A stretch of 59,519 bases of DNA from Firmicutes bacterium UBA6806 (GCA_002452745.1 DKFC01000031.1:1-59519), one strand, 5' to 3'. Counted from the first letter of the stretch, positions 7,363 to 16,899 are shown. Made by a program: numbers and translations. Notes: generated by a model from the sequence alone, not told the origin.

Positions 7363-10185
7363 TTAATATTTTCCAAACTCGCCATCATCTAAATTGATAA
7401 TCCGTTCCTTTGGTTTGGGCTTTGATTGAGTGACCTTGGGTTCAGAAACAACCTTCTGACCACTTTGATGATGTGCCAAAATAAATCTTGAAATCATTTC
7501 TTTGAGCATTTCTGCTTGTGCTGACATCTGTTCACTGGCTGCAGCACTTTGTTCCGCTGTGGCTGTATTGTTTTGTGTAACATCAGATACTTGATTGATG
7601 CCTTCGTTTATCTGTGCAATTGCTGTGGCTTGTTCGTTGGACGCATTGGCAATACCAGATACGAGTTCAGCTACTTTTGCGACGCCATCCACGATTTCAT
7701 TGAGTGCTTTTGCCGTTGAATTGGCAATTTCAGTTCCACTAGTCACCTTGTTGATTGAGTTTTCAATAAGATCGGTTGTTTCTTTAGCCGCATTTGCACT
7801 TCTCGCTGCCAAGTTTCTAACTTCCTCAGCAACAACTGCAAATCCCTTGCCGTGTTCGCCAGCTCTTGCAGCTTCAACAGCTGCGTTTAATGCAAGTATG
7901 TTAGTTTGGAATGCGATTTCGTCAATTACTTTTATAATCTTTGAAATATTATTTGATGAATCATTGATATCCTTCATCGCTGTAATCATTTCGTCCATTC
8001 TCGAATTGCCAATCACAGCACCATCTTTCGCCTTCACCGAAATCTCATTGGCCTTGTTGGCATTGATGGCATTTTCTTTGGTTTGTTCAGCAACTTCAGT
8101 AATTGCAGATGTTATCTCTTCAATGGCACTTGCCTGTTCTGTTGACCCCTGTGACAGACTTTGAGAAGAAGCACTGACTTGATTTGCACCTGTACTGACT
8201 TGATCTGCTGCAATTCCAATTTCACCTAGAACTGAGTTGAAGGATTCGAGAATTGCCTCAAGCGCCATTCTAATCTTGATAAAGTCACCTTTGAAGTCGA
8301 TTCTGATATTCGCCGTGAAATCGCCATCGCTCATCTTAGACAGCACATAAGAGATTTCATCAATATAGTTCACTAGGGCTTCTATTGTTTCATTGAGTGC
8401 GTTTTTAATAGAAGCATGATCTCCCTTGTACATACCTTTAACTCGGATGTTCAAGTTTCCTTCCGCAACTTGAGACAAGACGCTAGATGCCTCTACCACT
8501 GGTTCTACTACCGCATCTAAAGTTGCATTGATTCCCATGATAATTCTTTGATAATCTCCTAAGTGTCGGCTTTCATCTGCTCTATAGCTCAAATCGCCTT
8601 CCTTAGCTGCTTCTATAAGCGTATTGGTATCTTCAACCAATCCTCTGATGCCATCTATGCACTTGTTAATACTATTTTTGATATTATTGAAATCTCCATA
8701 GTATTCTTTACTGACTTTATCTGGAATATTTCCATTTCCAATTTGAGTGATGTACTCATTTGTCATTTCAATTGGATCTACAAATGCCTCAACCAGATTG
8801 TTGATGCCGCTAATTAAATCATCCCAAACACCTGATAAAAGGCCTTCTCGTCCCCTTACACTCAAATCGCCTTTTAGAACGCCTTCTGTGAGCGTTTCGG
8901 TCTCTTTTAAGAGCATATTCAAGCTATCCACAGCACTCTTGAGGTTTTTATTTAAGACATCGTTATCCGATTTGATATTGACTTCAATATCTCTGCTGCC
9001 TTCTGCAATTTTCTTGGCAACATCGGCCTGTTCACGTATATTGTCCACCATTTCCACAAACGCCTCTGTCATCATCCCCACTTCATCGTGGCTATCCGAT
9101 GTCAGTTCAACGTCTATATCCCCTGTTGCTAAGGTTTGAGCCGCCACTGTAACTCGATTGATTCCCTTTGTGAGATTTCTCACAATATAGATATTGAATA
9201 AAATACCCACAACCAGCGCAAATATAAACCCGTAGAGAAGAACACTAGTGGTATTATTGACAGCTACTATTGTATCCTTAGCAACTGTATTTGTATCCGT
9301 CATACTATTGGTGGCCATCTTTGTGGCAATCGCTGTCAAAGTATTTCCCTTTTCAGATCTCTCAACCGCTATAGACGAAAGATTGTCAAAGACATCTGCC
9401 ATTTTAATCATGTTTTGCTTATAGTTTTGAGTTGCCTGATGTATGTTGTTGAGCTGATCTAGATTATAATCCTGAGTTGTAACCGCAGTTATATTCGTCA
9501 GAACTTCGTCAATAGCATCAAAATCATTTGTGAGTACTCGGAGCTTTGACGCATCGCTAAGTCCTATCGCCTTTTGGTTTTCAACTCTGATGGCGTTGTT
9601 CTTGTTCAAAATATCTGTTATTAAGACTATTTTGTGATTCCTGTCCTCTAGATTTCCAATTGTGTCTTTGTTTTCAATTTGTTCCAAAAGCTTCTTAACT
9701 TGGTCTGTGTAATATTTTTCAGATTCTTCAACCAGTAAACTAGAAGAAATGTTTAATGTGTTTTTTATCTGATCCATTTCTATGTATGCATCATGCGTTT
9801 TTTCAATCAGCAGTACATATTCATTATAGGCCGCAACAGCTTCTTGATAACTGGCTGTTAGTTCTCTAGTGTTATGCGCCTTTAAAAAGTTATCGAGTTC
9901 ATCAAGGATAGTCTTGATTTTTGCCATTGATTCTATGCTGGCATTGTAATAACTCTCACTTCCTGTGAGTCCAAGACTTCTCGTGTTGAGCATGGTTTCA
10001 GAAACCTGATTATTTAAGTCGGTGGCAACTCTAAGTGCTTCAATATAATTATCTCGCATCATTTCTGCCTGATGTTTTTGCATCCCTAAATTATAAATTG
10101 TATACCCTATAACAGCTGATATGATGATTAGCATGACGCCGATTCCGATGATTAGCTTGGCACCGATCTTCCTGTTTTTTAACAT
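7363..10185 (-). CDS. Methyl-accepting chemotaxis protein with poly-HAMP region
   Basis: A 940-residue transmembrane receptor. A first membrane helix lies at about residues 10-30 and a periplasmic, mainly helical sensor domain at about 35-315 (four-helix-bundle type). A second helix at about 318-338 is followed by a HAMP domain and then a chain of HAMP-like units to about residue 660; repeated GDLS/GDFT-type turns with ...AINxxL spacing are visible. The signalling domain (about 665-905) contains the conserved hairpin tip IAFQTNILALNAAVEAARAGEHGKGFAVVA. ATG at 10185 is used because GAAAGG lies 9 nt upstream; ATG at 10194 would sit on the SD. The ligand is unknown. It is co-transcribed with cheA/W/R/B, so it is probably the dedicated sensor of this pathway. 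Confidence 0.95.
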   Translation of the reverse strand: MLKNRKIGAKLIIGIGVMLIIISAVIGYTIYNLGMQKHQAEMMRDNYIEALRVATDLNNQVSETMLNTRSLGLTGSESYYNASIESMAKIKTILDELDNFLKAHNTRELTASYQEAVAAYNEYVLLIEKTHDAYIEMDQIKNTLNISSSLLVEESEKYYTDQVKKLLEQIENKDTIGNLEDRNHKIVLITDILNKNNAIRVENQKAIGLSDASKLRVLTNDFDAIDEVLTNITAVTTQDYNLDQLNNIHQATQNYKQNMIKMADVFDNLSSIAVERSEKGNTLTAIATKMATNSMTDTNTVAKDTIVAVNNTTSVLLYGFIFALVVGILFNIYIVRNLTKGINRVTVAAQTLATGDIDVELTSDSHDEVGMMTEAFVEMVDNIREQADVAKKIAEGSRDIEVNIKSDNDVLNKNLKSAVDSLNMLLKETETLTEGVLKGDLSVRGREGLLSGVWDDLISGINNLVEAFVDPIEMTNEYITQIGNGNIPDKVSKEYYGDFNNIKNSINKCIDGIRGLVEDTNTLIEAAKEGDLSYRADESRHLGDYQRIIMGINATLDAVVEPVVEASSVLSQVAEGNLNIRVKGMYKGDHASIKNALNETIEALVNYIDEISYVLSKMSDGDFTANIRIDFKGDFIKIRMALEAILESFNSVLGEIGIAADQVSTGANQVSASSQSLSQGSTEQASAIEEITSAITEVAEQTKENAINANKANEISVKAKDGAVIGNSRMDEMITAMKDINDSSNNISKIIKVIDEIAFQTNILALNAAVEAARAGEHGKGFAVVAEEVRNLAARSANAAKETTDLIENSINKVTSGTEIANSTAKALNEIVDGVAKVAELVSGIANASNEQATAIAQINEGINQVSDVTQNNTATAEQSAAASEQMSAQAEMLKEMISRFILAHHQSGQKVVSEPKVTQSKPKPKERIINLDDGEFGKY

Positions 10186-10199
10186 AATCAACATCCTTT

Positions 10200-10661
10200 C
10201 TATTCAAATAATAATTTCTCAATATCCATCAGTGTAACCATCTGTTCGTTTAATTTGATGATTCCTTGGACAAATCGACTTTTCTTTTCAGAGGTCTTTT
10301 GTGAGGTGATTTCATCCTTCACAACTGCAATAACCTCAAGAACAGTATCCACTATAACCCCTACCGTATACGTTTCGAAATTCATGACGATAATACATGT
10401 CCGATCATCGTATTCTCGGTGCTCTTTATTAAACCGCCTTCTGATTTCAATTACCGGGATTATCTGTCCCCTTAAATTGATTACGCCTGAGACAAAATTA
10501 TTCTGCTGCGGTACTAGGGTGATTTCCTGCATTCGATTGATATCGCTCACATAGCTAATATCAAATCCATAAACTTCGTTATCAACTTGAAACGTCAAGT
10601 ATTTAACCTTTTCCTTTGGCTGTGCATTATGATTAATTGCCTTCTCTTCAGTTTTCACCAT
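10200..10661 (-). CDS. cheW: Chemotaxis coupling protein CheW
   Basis: A 153-residue single-domain CheW that bridges receptors to the CheA P5 domain. It carries the typical YLTFQVDNEVYGFDI start of the domain (about residues 20-34), the NLRGQIIPVIEIRRRF core (about 63-78) and a C-terminal MDIEKLL. A charged N-terminal tail of about 18 residues precedes the domain. The ribosome-binding site is GAGGTGGTGACTTT. The gene sits 12 bp after cheA and 15 bp before the receptor start, a tight operon arrangement. Confidence 0.96.
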   Translation of the reverse strand: MVKTEEKAINHNAQPKEKVKYLTFQVDNEVYGFDISYVSDINRMQEITLVPQQNNFVSGVINLRGQIIPVIEIRRRFNKEHREYDDRTCIIVMNFETYTVGVIVDTVLEVIAVVKDEITSQKTSEKKSRFVQGIIKLNEQMVTLMDIEKLLFE

Positions 10662-10673
10662 AAAGTCACCACC

Positions 10674-12926
10674 TCAATTCACAAGGCTGTCAGGGTCAAG
10701 TATCAGGCTAATCCTGCCATCTGCAAGAAGTGCGAACCCCGTCATGCCCATTATTGGACTTAAGTATTTAGGAGCGCTCTTGACAACCAGCTGTTGCTCT
10801 CCTAAAATCGCATCTGCAAAGAATACCTTCTCTTTGCCATTTTCTTCTATCATGATGAGAATACCTTCTCTAAGATCAGTAATCTCTGTTTCTATTTCAT
10901 ATTTTTCATGCAATCTGAGAATCGGATAAACCTGTCCCCTCACCATGACCAGTTCGTTTCCCTCTGGATCTTTGGTGATGTCACTTTCCTTGGCAATAAA
11001 CGACTCTCTTATGGAGATGATCGGTACTGAGAAAATTGTCTTGCCAACTTGCATCATCATGCCATTGATAATTGCCAACGTCAGTGGAATCTTAATGGCA
11101 AATTCTGTCCCAATTCCGAGTTCAGAATTGACGATAACTGTACCGCCAAGTTTCTTGATATTCTTGGCCACAACATCCAGTCCGACGCCTCTTCCCGAGA
11201 ACTCAGTAACCTGCTCTTTCGTAGAAAATCCAGGTGCAAAGAGCATCTCATAAACTTCTCTGTCCTGATATTCCTGTCTGCTCTTTGTGAGAAGGCCACG
11301 TTCTTCACACTTATCGAGAATTTTTTCTCGATCAAGCCCTTTGCCGTCATCTCTCACAATAATCCAAACGTCACCACCAGAATGCTTGGCCTCCAGAACA
11401 ATTGTGCCATTTTCAGGTTTACCGCTGTCAATGCGTTCTTCTGTAGATTCCAGACCGTGATCCATGGAGTTTCTGATAATATGCATTAGTGGATCGGTTA
11501 TGTTTTCGATGACGTTTTTATCGACTTCTGTATTCTCGCCAATAATCTCCAACTCCACTTCCTTGCCCACTTTCTTTTTCATATCTCTAACAATTCTGCT
11601 CATTTTTTGAAATGTCAAAGCCAAAGGAACCATTCTCATGCTCATAACCACATCTTGCAGCTCGTTCATGATAATTCTAAACTGTCTGGCAGCCTTTTCA
11701 AAATTCTCCAGATGAAGTTCTTGAATTTCTGGATTTCTGGTCACCATGGATTCAGACACCACAAGCTCACCGACCAAGTCCATGAGTTTGTCCACACGGT
11801 GGACATCTACGCTGATAAAACTCTGTTGAATGGCCTTTTTTGAATCCGGCTCTGCGGTTGGCTTGACAGTCGTTGCCTTTTCTTTGTCTTTTTGCAGTTC
11901 TCGATTGATTTTCTTTAGATTATCTGTTGGCGGCTTGGACGCCACTTTTTTAGTTGATGATTTGATTTCAGATTCCGAAGTAATGGGCATTCCCTCGTTT
12001 TGGCTTGGAGGTGATTCGTCAGTCAACACAGCCTCTTCTGCGATTTCAACTGTTTGAATACTCCCTGCCTCTATTTCGTCATCTTCAATTTCTGTATTTC
12101 CAAGTTTGATATTTTTAGAGGCCTCAATAAAAGTCGCCTCGTTGATTTCCAACAAGTCATATGACTTTAAGAAGCTGACGCCTTTTAAGACATCTTTTAT
12201 GTCGCTCGGCATCATGTCAGTTGCGAGATATACTCTGAAACCATTGCTTATGATTTGATCGGATGCGGTGGGATCGTTTGTAACGTCTGATGGGATATGT
12301 ATTATTTCATCTACTTTTTCTTTTATAGTGTGAACAAATGTAAAAGCTCTTATGTTTTCCATGCCGCAGTCGTCTTCATAATGAATATTCAGCCTATAAT
12401 AATTCAAAGTTCCATAAGTCTCAATTATGGGTTCTGCCACTTCTGATTTCTTAGGTGAAATATAGTATTGCGGTTTTATCCCCACTTCCTCAGAGGATTC
12501 AAATCCCTCCCGATCGCTCATGAATTTCAGCGATTCAAGATATGCAACAATTTCATCTCTAAGCTCATCTGACTTTCCATCTGGCTGTATGCCCTCCGTC
12601 AGTTTCTTGACTTCGTCTTTGACAAAATCAATCATCGCCAAAGTCAAATCCGTGATTTGTGAAGGGTCATAGGCAACCTCTTTATTGTTTCTCAGAAAAT
12701 CGAAGAGGTCTTCCAGTCTATGGGCTACAACAGCAATATTCTCATACATCATCATCATCGAATTGCCCTTTATGGTGTGCATGATACGGAATATTTCATC
12801 AATTGCAAAGTCTAGATTGGATTCTTTTTCCGATGCCATCATCAATTGTTCCAGCCTATCAATCAATTGAGTCGTCTCATAAACATACATTTCTATCATC
12901 GGCTCATTTTGATTGTATTCACTCAT
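10674..12926 (-). CDS. cheA: Chemotaxis histidine kinase CheA
   Basis: A 750-residue cytoplasmic kinase. An HPt domain carries phosphoacceptor His50 (IMHTIKGNS). A CheY-binding-like P2 segment (about 175-275) and a low-complexity acidic/lysine linker (about 280-370) follow. The dimerisation domain and ATPase (N-box HIIRNSMDHGLE, DDGKGLD, GRGVGLDVV) and a C-terminal CheW-like regulatory domain (about 610-750) complete it. ATG at 12926 is preferred because AAGGAGG stands 7 nt before it; ATG at 12932 would abut the SD. It is the first gene of the che operon. No cheY, cheC or cheD is adjacent, so the output regulator must lie elsewhere. Confidence 0.97.
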   Translation of the reverse strand: MSEYNQNEPMIEMYVYETTQLIDRLEQLMMASEKESNLDFAIDEIFRIMHTIKGNSMMMMYENIAVVAHRLEDLFDFLRNNKEVAYDPSQITDLTLAMIDFVKDEVKKLTEGIQPDGKSDELRDEIVAYLESLKFMSDREGFESSEEVGIKPQYYISPKKSEVAEPIIETYGTLNYYRLNIHYEDDCGMENIRAFTFVHTIKEKVDEIIHIPSDVTNDPTASDQIISNGFRVYLATDMMPSDIKDVLKGVSFLKSYDLLEINEATFIEASKNIKLGNTEIEDDEIEAGSIQTVEIAEEAVLTDESPPSQNEGMPITSESEIKSSTKKVASKPPTDNLKKINRELQKDKEKATTVKPTAEPDSKKAIQQSFISVDVHRVDKLMDLVGELVVSESMVTRNPEIQELHLENFEKAARQFRIIMNELQDVVMSMRMVPLALTFQKMSRIVRDMKKKVGKEVELEIIGENTEVDKNVIENITDPLMHIIRNSMDHGLESTEERIDSGKPENGTIVLEAKHSGGDVWIIVRDDGKGLDREKILDKCEERGLLTKSRQEYQDREVYEMLFAPGFSTKEQVTEFSGRGVGLDVVAKNIKKLGGTVIVNSELGIGTEFAIKIPLTLAIINGMMMQVGKTIFSVPIISIRESFIAKESDITKDPEGNELVMVRGQVYPILRLHEKYEIETEITDLREGILIMIEENGKEKVFFADAILGEQQLVVKSAPKYLSPIMGMTGFALLADGRISLILDPDSLVN

Positions 12927-13080
12927 AAACATACCTCCTTCTTGGGGATATCCATCATGCCAAGCCGATATCTCCTTGTATTACTTTCGTAGTATTTAAT
13001 ACCAACTTATGGCTCAATCTAAACGCACTTTCCATTTTCTACTTGAAGTAATTGCAAATAACACATGCAAAAAACAAAAA

Positions 13081-13103
13081 AACCTTACATTATCTGTAAA
13101 GTT
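13081..13103 (-). terminator. Terminator after the YgjP-type gene
   Basis: On the minus strand AACTTTACA-loop-TGTAAGGTT is followed by TTTTTTTG, downstream of the stop at 13155. It separates the plsC/metallopeptidase genes from the che operon. Otherwise the 12927-13154 gap shows no gene. Confidence 0.7.
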
Positions 13104-13154
13104 CTCTCTATTTTTTACTTTTTTTATCTTAATGAGCTCATTCCTATATTTATT

Positions 13155-13829
13155 TTACAATTCAAGCGCCTGTGCATTTGCCTTTAGCCATTTTCTCGCC
13201 TCTTTGTATTTGGGATAATAGCTCTCAACTATTTTCCAAAAGGCCTTGGAGTGATTCATGACCCTCAGGTGGGCGAGTTCGTGAATAATTACATAGTCTA
13301 CAATTTCCTGAGGGACTAAAATCAAGTTGAGTGCAAAATTTAAATTGCCCTTTGAACTACAACTTCCCCAGCGACTATGAATTGACTTAATCCTAATCTG
13401 GTTGTACTTTACACCCATGATTTCCGAAAACTGAATCACTTTACCTTCAATATACTGTTTGAGCTCTTCTTTAAGCAGACCCTTTAGTTCTCTCTTAATC
13501 AGTTCTTGCTCTGTTGTCAAGCCCACCCTCAACTGTATCGTAGAGTTATCAAAATTCAAATAAGACGTTGACGTTTCAGATGGCATAATAGTCATGGGTC
13601 TTTGCCAAATGGGCATCACCCCTCCCAGTTGGTATTTTAATGATGCCAAGGTAGGCCTCATGCCCTCTCGCTTTTTATAAATCCAGCGCTGTTTACTGTC
13701 TATTAGCTTCTCCACCATCTGATTGCTGTAGAAAAGCGGTACTCTAACCTCCAGTTCATCTTGGGTCAATAGTCTTATTTCACAGGTTTTTCGCTTACTG
13801 CGCTTGACGGTGATATTCATATTTTCCAT
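13155..13829 (-). CDS. YgjP/M48-type metallopeptidase domain protein
   Basis: A 224-residue soluble protein of the YgjP-like (DUF45) family. The zinc motif is HELAHLRVMNHSKAFW, with His183, Glu184, His187 and probable third ligand His193. The N-terminal half is beta-rich and the preceding SRWGSCSSKGN block (about 150-161) is diagnostic of the family. Relatives are often encoded near restriction or DNA-repair genes, but the in vivo substrate is not established. It follows plsC after 11 bp. The SD before ATG 13829 is weak (GAAAGG, far upstream), so the ATG at 13820 is also possible. Confidence 0.88.
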   Translation of the reverse strand: MENMNITVKRSKRKTCEIRLLTQDELEVRVPLFYSNQMVEKLIDSKQRWIYKKREGMRPTLASLKYQLGGVMPIWQRPMTIMPSETSTSYLNFDNSTIQLRVGLTTEQELIKRELKGLLKEELKQYIEGKVIQFSEIMGVKYNQIRIKSIHSRWGSCSSKGNLNFALNLILVPQEIVDYVIIHELAHLRVMNHSKAFWKIVESYYPKYKEARKWLKANAQALEL

Positions 13830-13840
13830 ACTAGCTGTTT

Positions 13841-14548
13841 TTACCTTTCAAGTGCTGATTCAATTATTGACTTAATGGACTCTGTCAATGTGATGGTGTC
13901 TCGATTCATTTCATCCGTTATTTCAATTGGATCATTGACTGTTAAAGTTACCTTAGCTGGTCTTATAAGCAGGCTTCCCTTTTTCATAATTTCCTTGGAG
14001 TGATTGATGGTTACCGGTACAATCGTCGCCCCTGATTTTGTCGCAAGTTTCAAGCCGCCTGCCTTAAATTCGCCAAGCTCTCCGTCAGGACTTCTCGTCC
14101 CCTCTGGAAATAAAACAAGTGATTGTCCATCCTTTAAGATTTTTATACCTTCACTGATGCTCTTAACTTGCTTTCTCATGTCGCTTCTGTCCATGAAAAC
14201 ACATCTCATATGTTTCATCCAGCTTCTGACCATAGGCAGTTTCAGCGTCTCTATCTTAGCCATAAATCCCTTGGTCTTAGGCATGTAGGCAATCATAAGG
14301 GGAATGTCAAAATTGCTCTGATGATTGCACACATACAAAACGGCCCTGTCATCTGGAATTTTTTCTCCGCCCAAAACGTTGACTTCACATCCTGCCAAAT
14401 TCAACAGACTCATCGACCATTTTCGAGCCATTTTATCGGCAAAGCGCATCTGTTCGTCGGCATCCATCCGATTTGCCTTGTAAAGTTGAGGGCCCAGATA
14501 TAGAAGACTCCCCCAAAAGTAAATAAACCATATTAATGTCCTAATCAT
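13841..14548 (-). CDS. plsC: 1-acyl-sn-glycerol-3-phosphate acyltransferase
   Basis: A 235-residue membrane-associated acyltransferase that makes phosphatidic acid from lysophosphatidic acid. The catalytic HxxxxD motif is His76-Asp81 (NHQSNFD), followed by the substrate-binding FPEGTRS near residue 148. A hydrophobic helix lies at about 3-20. AGGAAGGTAGTAGAA precedes the ATG. It is 32 bp downstream of the mutarotase-like gene and 11 bp upstream of the metallopeptidase gene. Confidence 0.93.
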   Translation of the reverse strand: MIRTLIWFIYFWGSLLYLGPQLYKANRMDADEQMRFADKMARKWSMSLLNLAGCEVNVLGGEKIPDDRAVLYVCNHQSNFDIPLMIAYMPKTKGFMAKIETLKLPMVRSWMKHMRCVFMDRSDMRKQVKSISEGIKILKDGQSLVLFPEGTRSPDGELGEFKAGGLKLATKSGATIVPVTINHSKEIMKKGSLLIRPAKVTLTVNDPIEITDEMNRDTITLTESIKSIIESALER

Positions 14549-14580
14549 TTCTACTACCTTCCTCGTTGTCCTTTAGCTCT

Positions 14581-15444
14581 TTAGAGTATTTCGATTGAAT
14601 AATCGCAGTCAAACATCTCATTTCCTGACAATTTTCTTATGGCATGCTTATGTGCCAAAACCTGATTGCTATTTTCGAAATCAGCAATTCCATGCCACGG
14701 CTCGAGACATATAAAAGGCCCTTTAGGGGACCATATGCCAATATAAGGGTAATTCGCGCAGTTAAACTTAAGCGTATCTCCCCGTTCGTCTCCCATAACA
14801 AACCCCGTTATACCATCTCCCTTTAAGACAAGGGCATCTTCATCAAACAGTGGCTTGCTGAGCCAAATCGTCGCATCTGGCGTATTTAGTGTCTTAATCG
14901 CTGGTGTAATTAGCCCCGTATCTATTGAAACACAAAGCAGTTCATGGGTTTCCCTCAAGTCTCCAGTAATTTTGAGATAGCTCTTTCCACTTTCCAAGTT
15001 GCAAAAGAATCCTGGATGAGCCCCTACTGAAAAATACATCTCCCCGTCACCACAGTTCTTTATTTCATATTTTACAGTTAGCGCAGTTCCCTTAATCCCA
15101 TAGTGGATTCTAAATCTAAAGTCAAAGGGGTAGATATTTAAACTCTTTTCATCTGCTGAAAGTTCGAAAACAGCTGTCTCCTCAGTCTGTTCTACCAGTT
15201 TAAACTCACAATCTCTTGCAAAACCATGTCTGCCGATTTTATACCAGTTATCTTCGTGTTTGTAGCATCCATCTTTCAACGTTCCAACCACGGGGAACAA
15301 AACTGGTGCACGTTTCCCCCAGATTGAGGGGTCAGCTTGCCAGAGGCGCTCCTCACCCTTTCTTAGGTCATAGAGGCTTTGAAGTTCTGCTCCTTTTGCA
15401 CTGATTTTTACACGTATCTGATTATTTTCAATTGTCGTTATCAT
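14581..15444 (-). CDS. Aldose 1-epimerase family protein (LacX-like)
   Basis: A 287-residue beta-sandwich protein of the galactose mutarotase superfamily, closest in look to LacX/YeaD-like members. It carries VGAHPGF (about residue 141) and the C-terminal PFICLEPWHG segment that holds acidic catalytic residues in the family. It probably interconverts sugar anomers; the sugar is unknown. The start at 15444 is chosen because ACGGAGGACGTTTA precedes it; an upstream frame would begin inside the repeat. The SD itself is part of repeat copy A (15451-15487). Confidence 0.87.
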   Translation of the reverse strand: MITTIENNQIRVKISAKGAELQSLYDLRKGEERLWQADPSIWGKRAPVLFPVVGTLKDGCYKHEDNWYKIGRHGFARDCEFKLVEQTEETAVFELSADEKSLNIYPFDFRFRIHYGIKGTALTVKYEIKNCGDGEMYFSVGAHPGFFCNLESGKSYLKITGDLRETHELLCVSIDTGLITPAIKTLNTPDATIWLSKPLFDEDALVLKGDGITGFVMGDERGDTLKFNCANYPYIGIWSPKGPFICLEPWHGIADFENSNQVLAHKHAIRKLSGNEMFDCDYSIEIL

Positions 15445-15450
15445 TAAACG

Positions 15451-15596
15451 TCCTCCGTTTTTTGCCGGATTGCTTCGCAATGGCGTTCATAAAAAAACTT
15501 CGGACATCGAGTCCTCCGTTTTTTGCCAGATTGCTCCGCAATGGCGTTAAACAAAAAAATGTCGGGCCAATCGCCCTCCATTTTTTCATTCTTTTT
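15451..15596. repeat. Tandem copies of a dispersed ~60-bp intergenic repeat
   Basis: Two good copies (15451-15487 partial and 15491-15548) and a degenerate third (about 15552-15596) lie between the kinase and mutarotase genes. The plus-strand unit is seven A, CTTCGGACATCGA, TCCTCCG, TTTTTT, GCCAGATTGCTCCGCAATGGCGTT. The last part can form a GCCA..TTGC / GCAATGGC hairpin. On the minus strand it reads GGAGGACTCGATGTCCGAAG, which looks like an SD plus a start codon. Further copies lie at 33287-33346 and, degenerate, at 55111-55150. Confidence 0.85.
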
Positions 15597-15606
15597 TCAT
15601 TTATCT

Positions 15607-16899
15607 CTATTCTTGTACCAGAGGTGCTTTCATTGGAATCTTAACCGTAAAGGTCGTGCCCTTTCCAACTTCACTCTCCACTTGTATCTCGCCATTGTGC
15701 TTATTGACTATAATATCATGAGAAATACTCAGCCCCAGTCCAGTTCCCTGTCCAACAGGTTTTGTGGTGAAAAATGGATTGAATATTTTATTGACTTCCT
15801 CTTGCGGTATTCCTGTGCCATTGTCCTTGATGCTGATGTAGCCAAACTCTCCATCACATTTCGTAAAGAGTTCAATTACACCGCCGTTATCCAGATTTCG
15901 ACCTTTAATAGCATGAGAGGCGTTGACCAGCATATTGACGATTACCTGTTCAATTTGCCCCTTGTTGCAGTAAACCAGTTTGCAATCTGAGTAATGTCTG
16001 ATGACTGTGGATGAATACTTGATTTCATTGTTGACAATAAGTATGGCATCTTCAAGTAGCTCGTTTATATCTTCATACTCAAAGACATCATTATCGGAAA
16101 TTCTGGCAAAATTCCTCATGGTCATGACAATCTTAGCCACCCGACTCAGTCCAACTTCTGAATCCTTAACCACTTCTCCAAAATCGTCAAAGACGAAATC
16201 CAAGTCCTTCGCCTTCCATACTTTCGACATTTCCTCTAATTTATTGAATACAAAATCCTTATCTCTCACCTCAGAAAGATCCTTTCCCATCTCAATAAAC
16301 TCTCTAATGTCCAGTATGTAACTCTTTGCCGTTGACAAGTTTGAAATGACAAATGCCAAAGGGTTGTTTATTTCATGAGCGATTCCAGCGGCAAGTTCCC
16401 CAATGGCTACCATCTTTTCCTTTTGCACTAAATAGTACTGTGCCTCTTGGAGCGCCTGATTGCTCTTAATAAGCTCCAAATTCTTCTGCTCCAATTCCTC
16501 CGCGGAACTCCGGAGCATATCTTCATTTTCAATATCTCGAATAACTGACTTGACCCTTGATATGAACTCCAATTCATTAAATGGCTTATGGATATAATCC
16601 ACTGCCCCAAGGTCAAAACACTGTTTTAATGTATTGGTGTCTTCAATGGTTGTGAGCATCACCACTTTAGGAACTCTTGCCAGATTCATTGTCCTAAGGG
16701 TCTCTAAAACTGCAAGTCCTGTACAATTTGGCATGATAATATCGAGAAGAACCAAATCACAGACATGCTTGCTAATATAATCAAGCGCTTCAGTGCCATC
16801 CGATGCCAATTCGATATCACAGTCTATTTTGTTCTTGACCAAAGTGTCTCTGGCGACTACTTGGTTTATTTTGCTATCATCTACAATCAAAACTCTCAT
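15607..16899 (-). CDS. Hybrid response regulator / histidine kinase (REC-HisKA-HATPase)
   Basis: A 430-residue soluble signalling protein. An N-terminal receiver domain (phosphoacceptor Asp53 in LLDIIMPNCTG) is followed by a coiled coil (about 125-165) and a histidine kinase core with His175 (AAGIAHEINNPLAF). The ATPase carries NMLVNASHAI, DNGTGIP and the GTGLGLSIS G2 box. There are no membrane segments and no DNA-binding domain. Its receiver is probably phosphorylated by another kinase and gates its own kinase activity. No partner regulator is adjacent. It stands alone on the minus strand with the tandem repeat just downstream. Confidence 0.94.
   Translation of the reverse strand: MRVLIVDDSKINQVVARDTLVKNKIDCDIELASDGTEALDYISKHVCDLVLLDIIMPNCTGLAVLETLRTMNLARVPKVVMLTTIEDTNTLKQCFDLGAVDYIHKPFNELEFISRVKSVIRDIENEDMLRSSAEELEQKNLELIKSNQALQEAQYYLVQKEKMVAIGELAAGIAHEINNPLAFVISNLSTAKSYILDIREFIEMGKDLSEVRDKDFVFNKLEEMSKVWKAKDLDFVFDDFGEVVKDSEVGLSRVAKIVMTMRNFARISDNDVFEYEDINELLEDAILIVNNEIKYSSTVIRHYSDCKLVYCNKGQIEQVIVNMLVNASHAIKGRNLDNGGVIELFTKCDGEFGYISIKDNGTGIPQEEVNKIFNPFFTTKPVGQGTGLGLSISHDIIVNKHNGEIQVESEVGKGTTFTVKIPMKAPLVQE

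Noticed and set aside
7595..8164. 189-codon plus-strand frame inside the chemoreceptor
   Set aside because: Alanine/serine-rich antisense shadow of the conserved signalling domain, no SD.
12961..12980. GCCGATAT resembling a sigma-D -10 element near cheA
   Set aside because: It points the wrong way (plus strand) for cheA and has no matching TAAA at the right distance.
13009..13218. 69-codon plus-strand frame upstream of cheA region
   Set aside because: Hydrophobic, but no ribosome-binding site, and overlaps a terminator and the YgjP-type gene.
15432..15990. Plus-strand frames over the tandem repeat
   Set aside because: They exist because of the repeat and the antisense of the kinase gene; no SD and no family.
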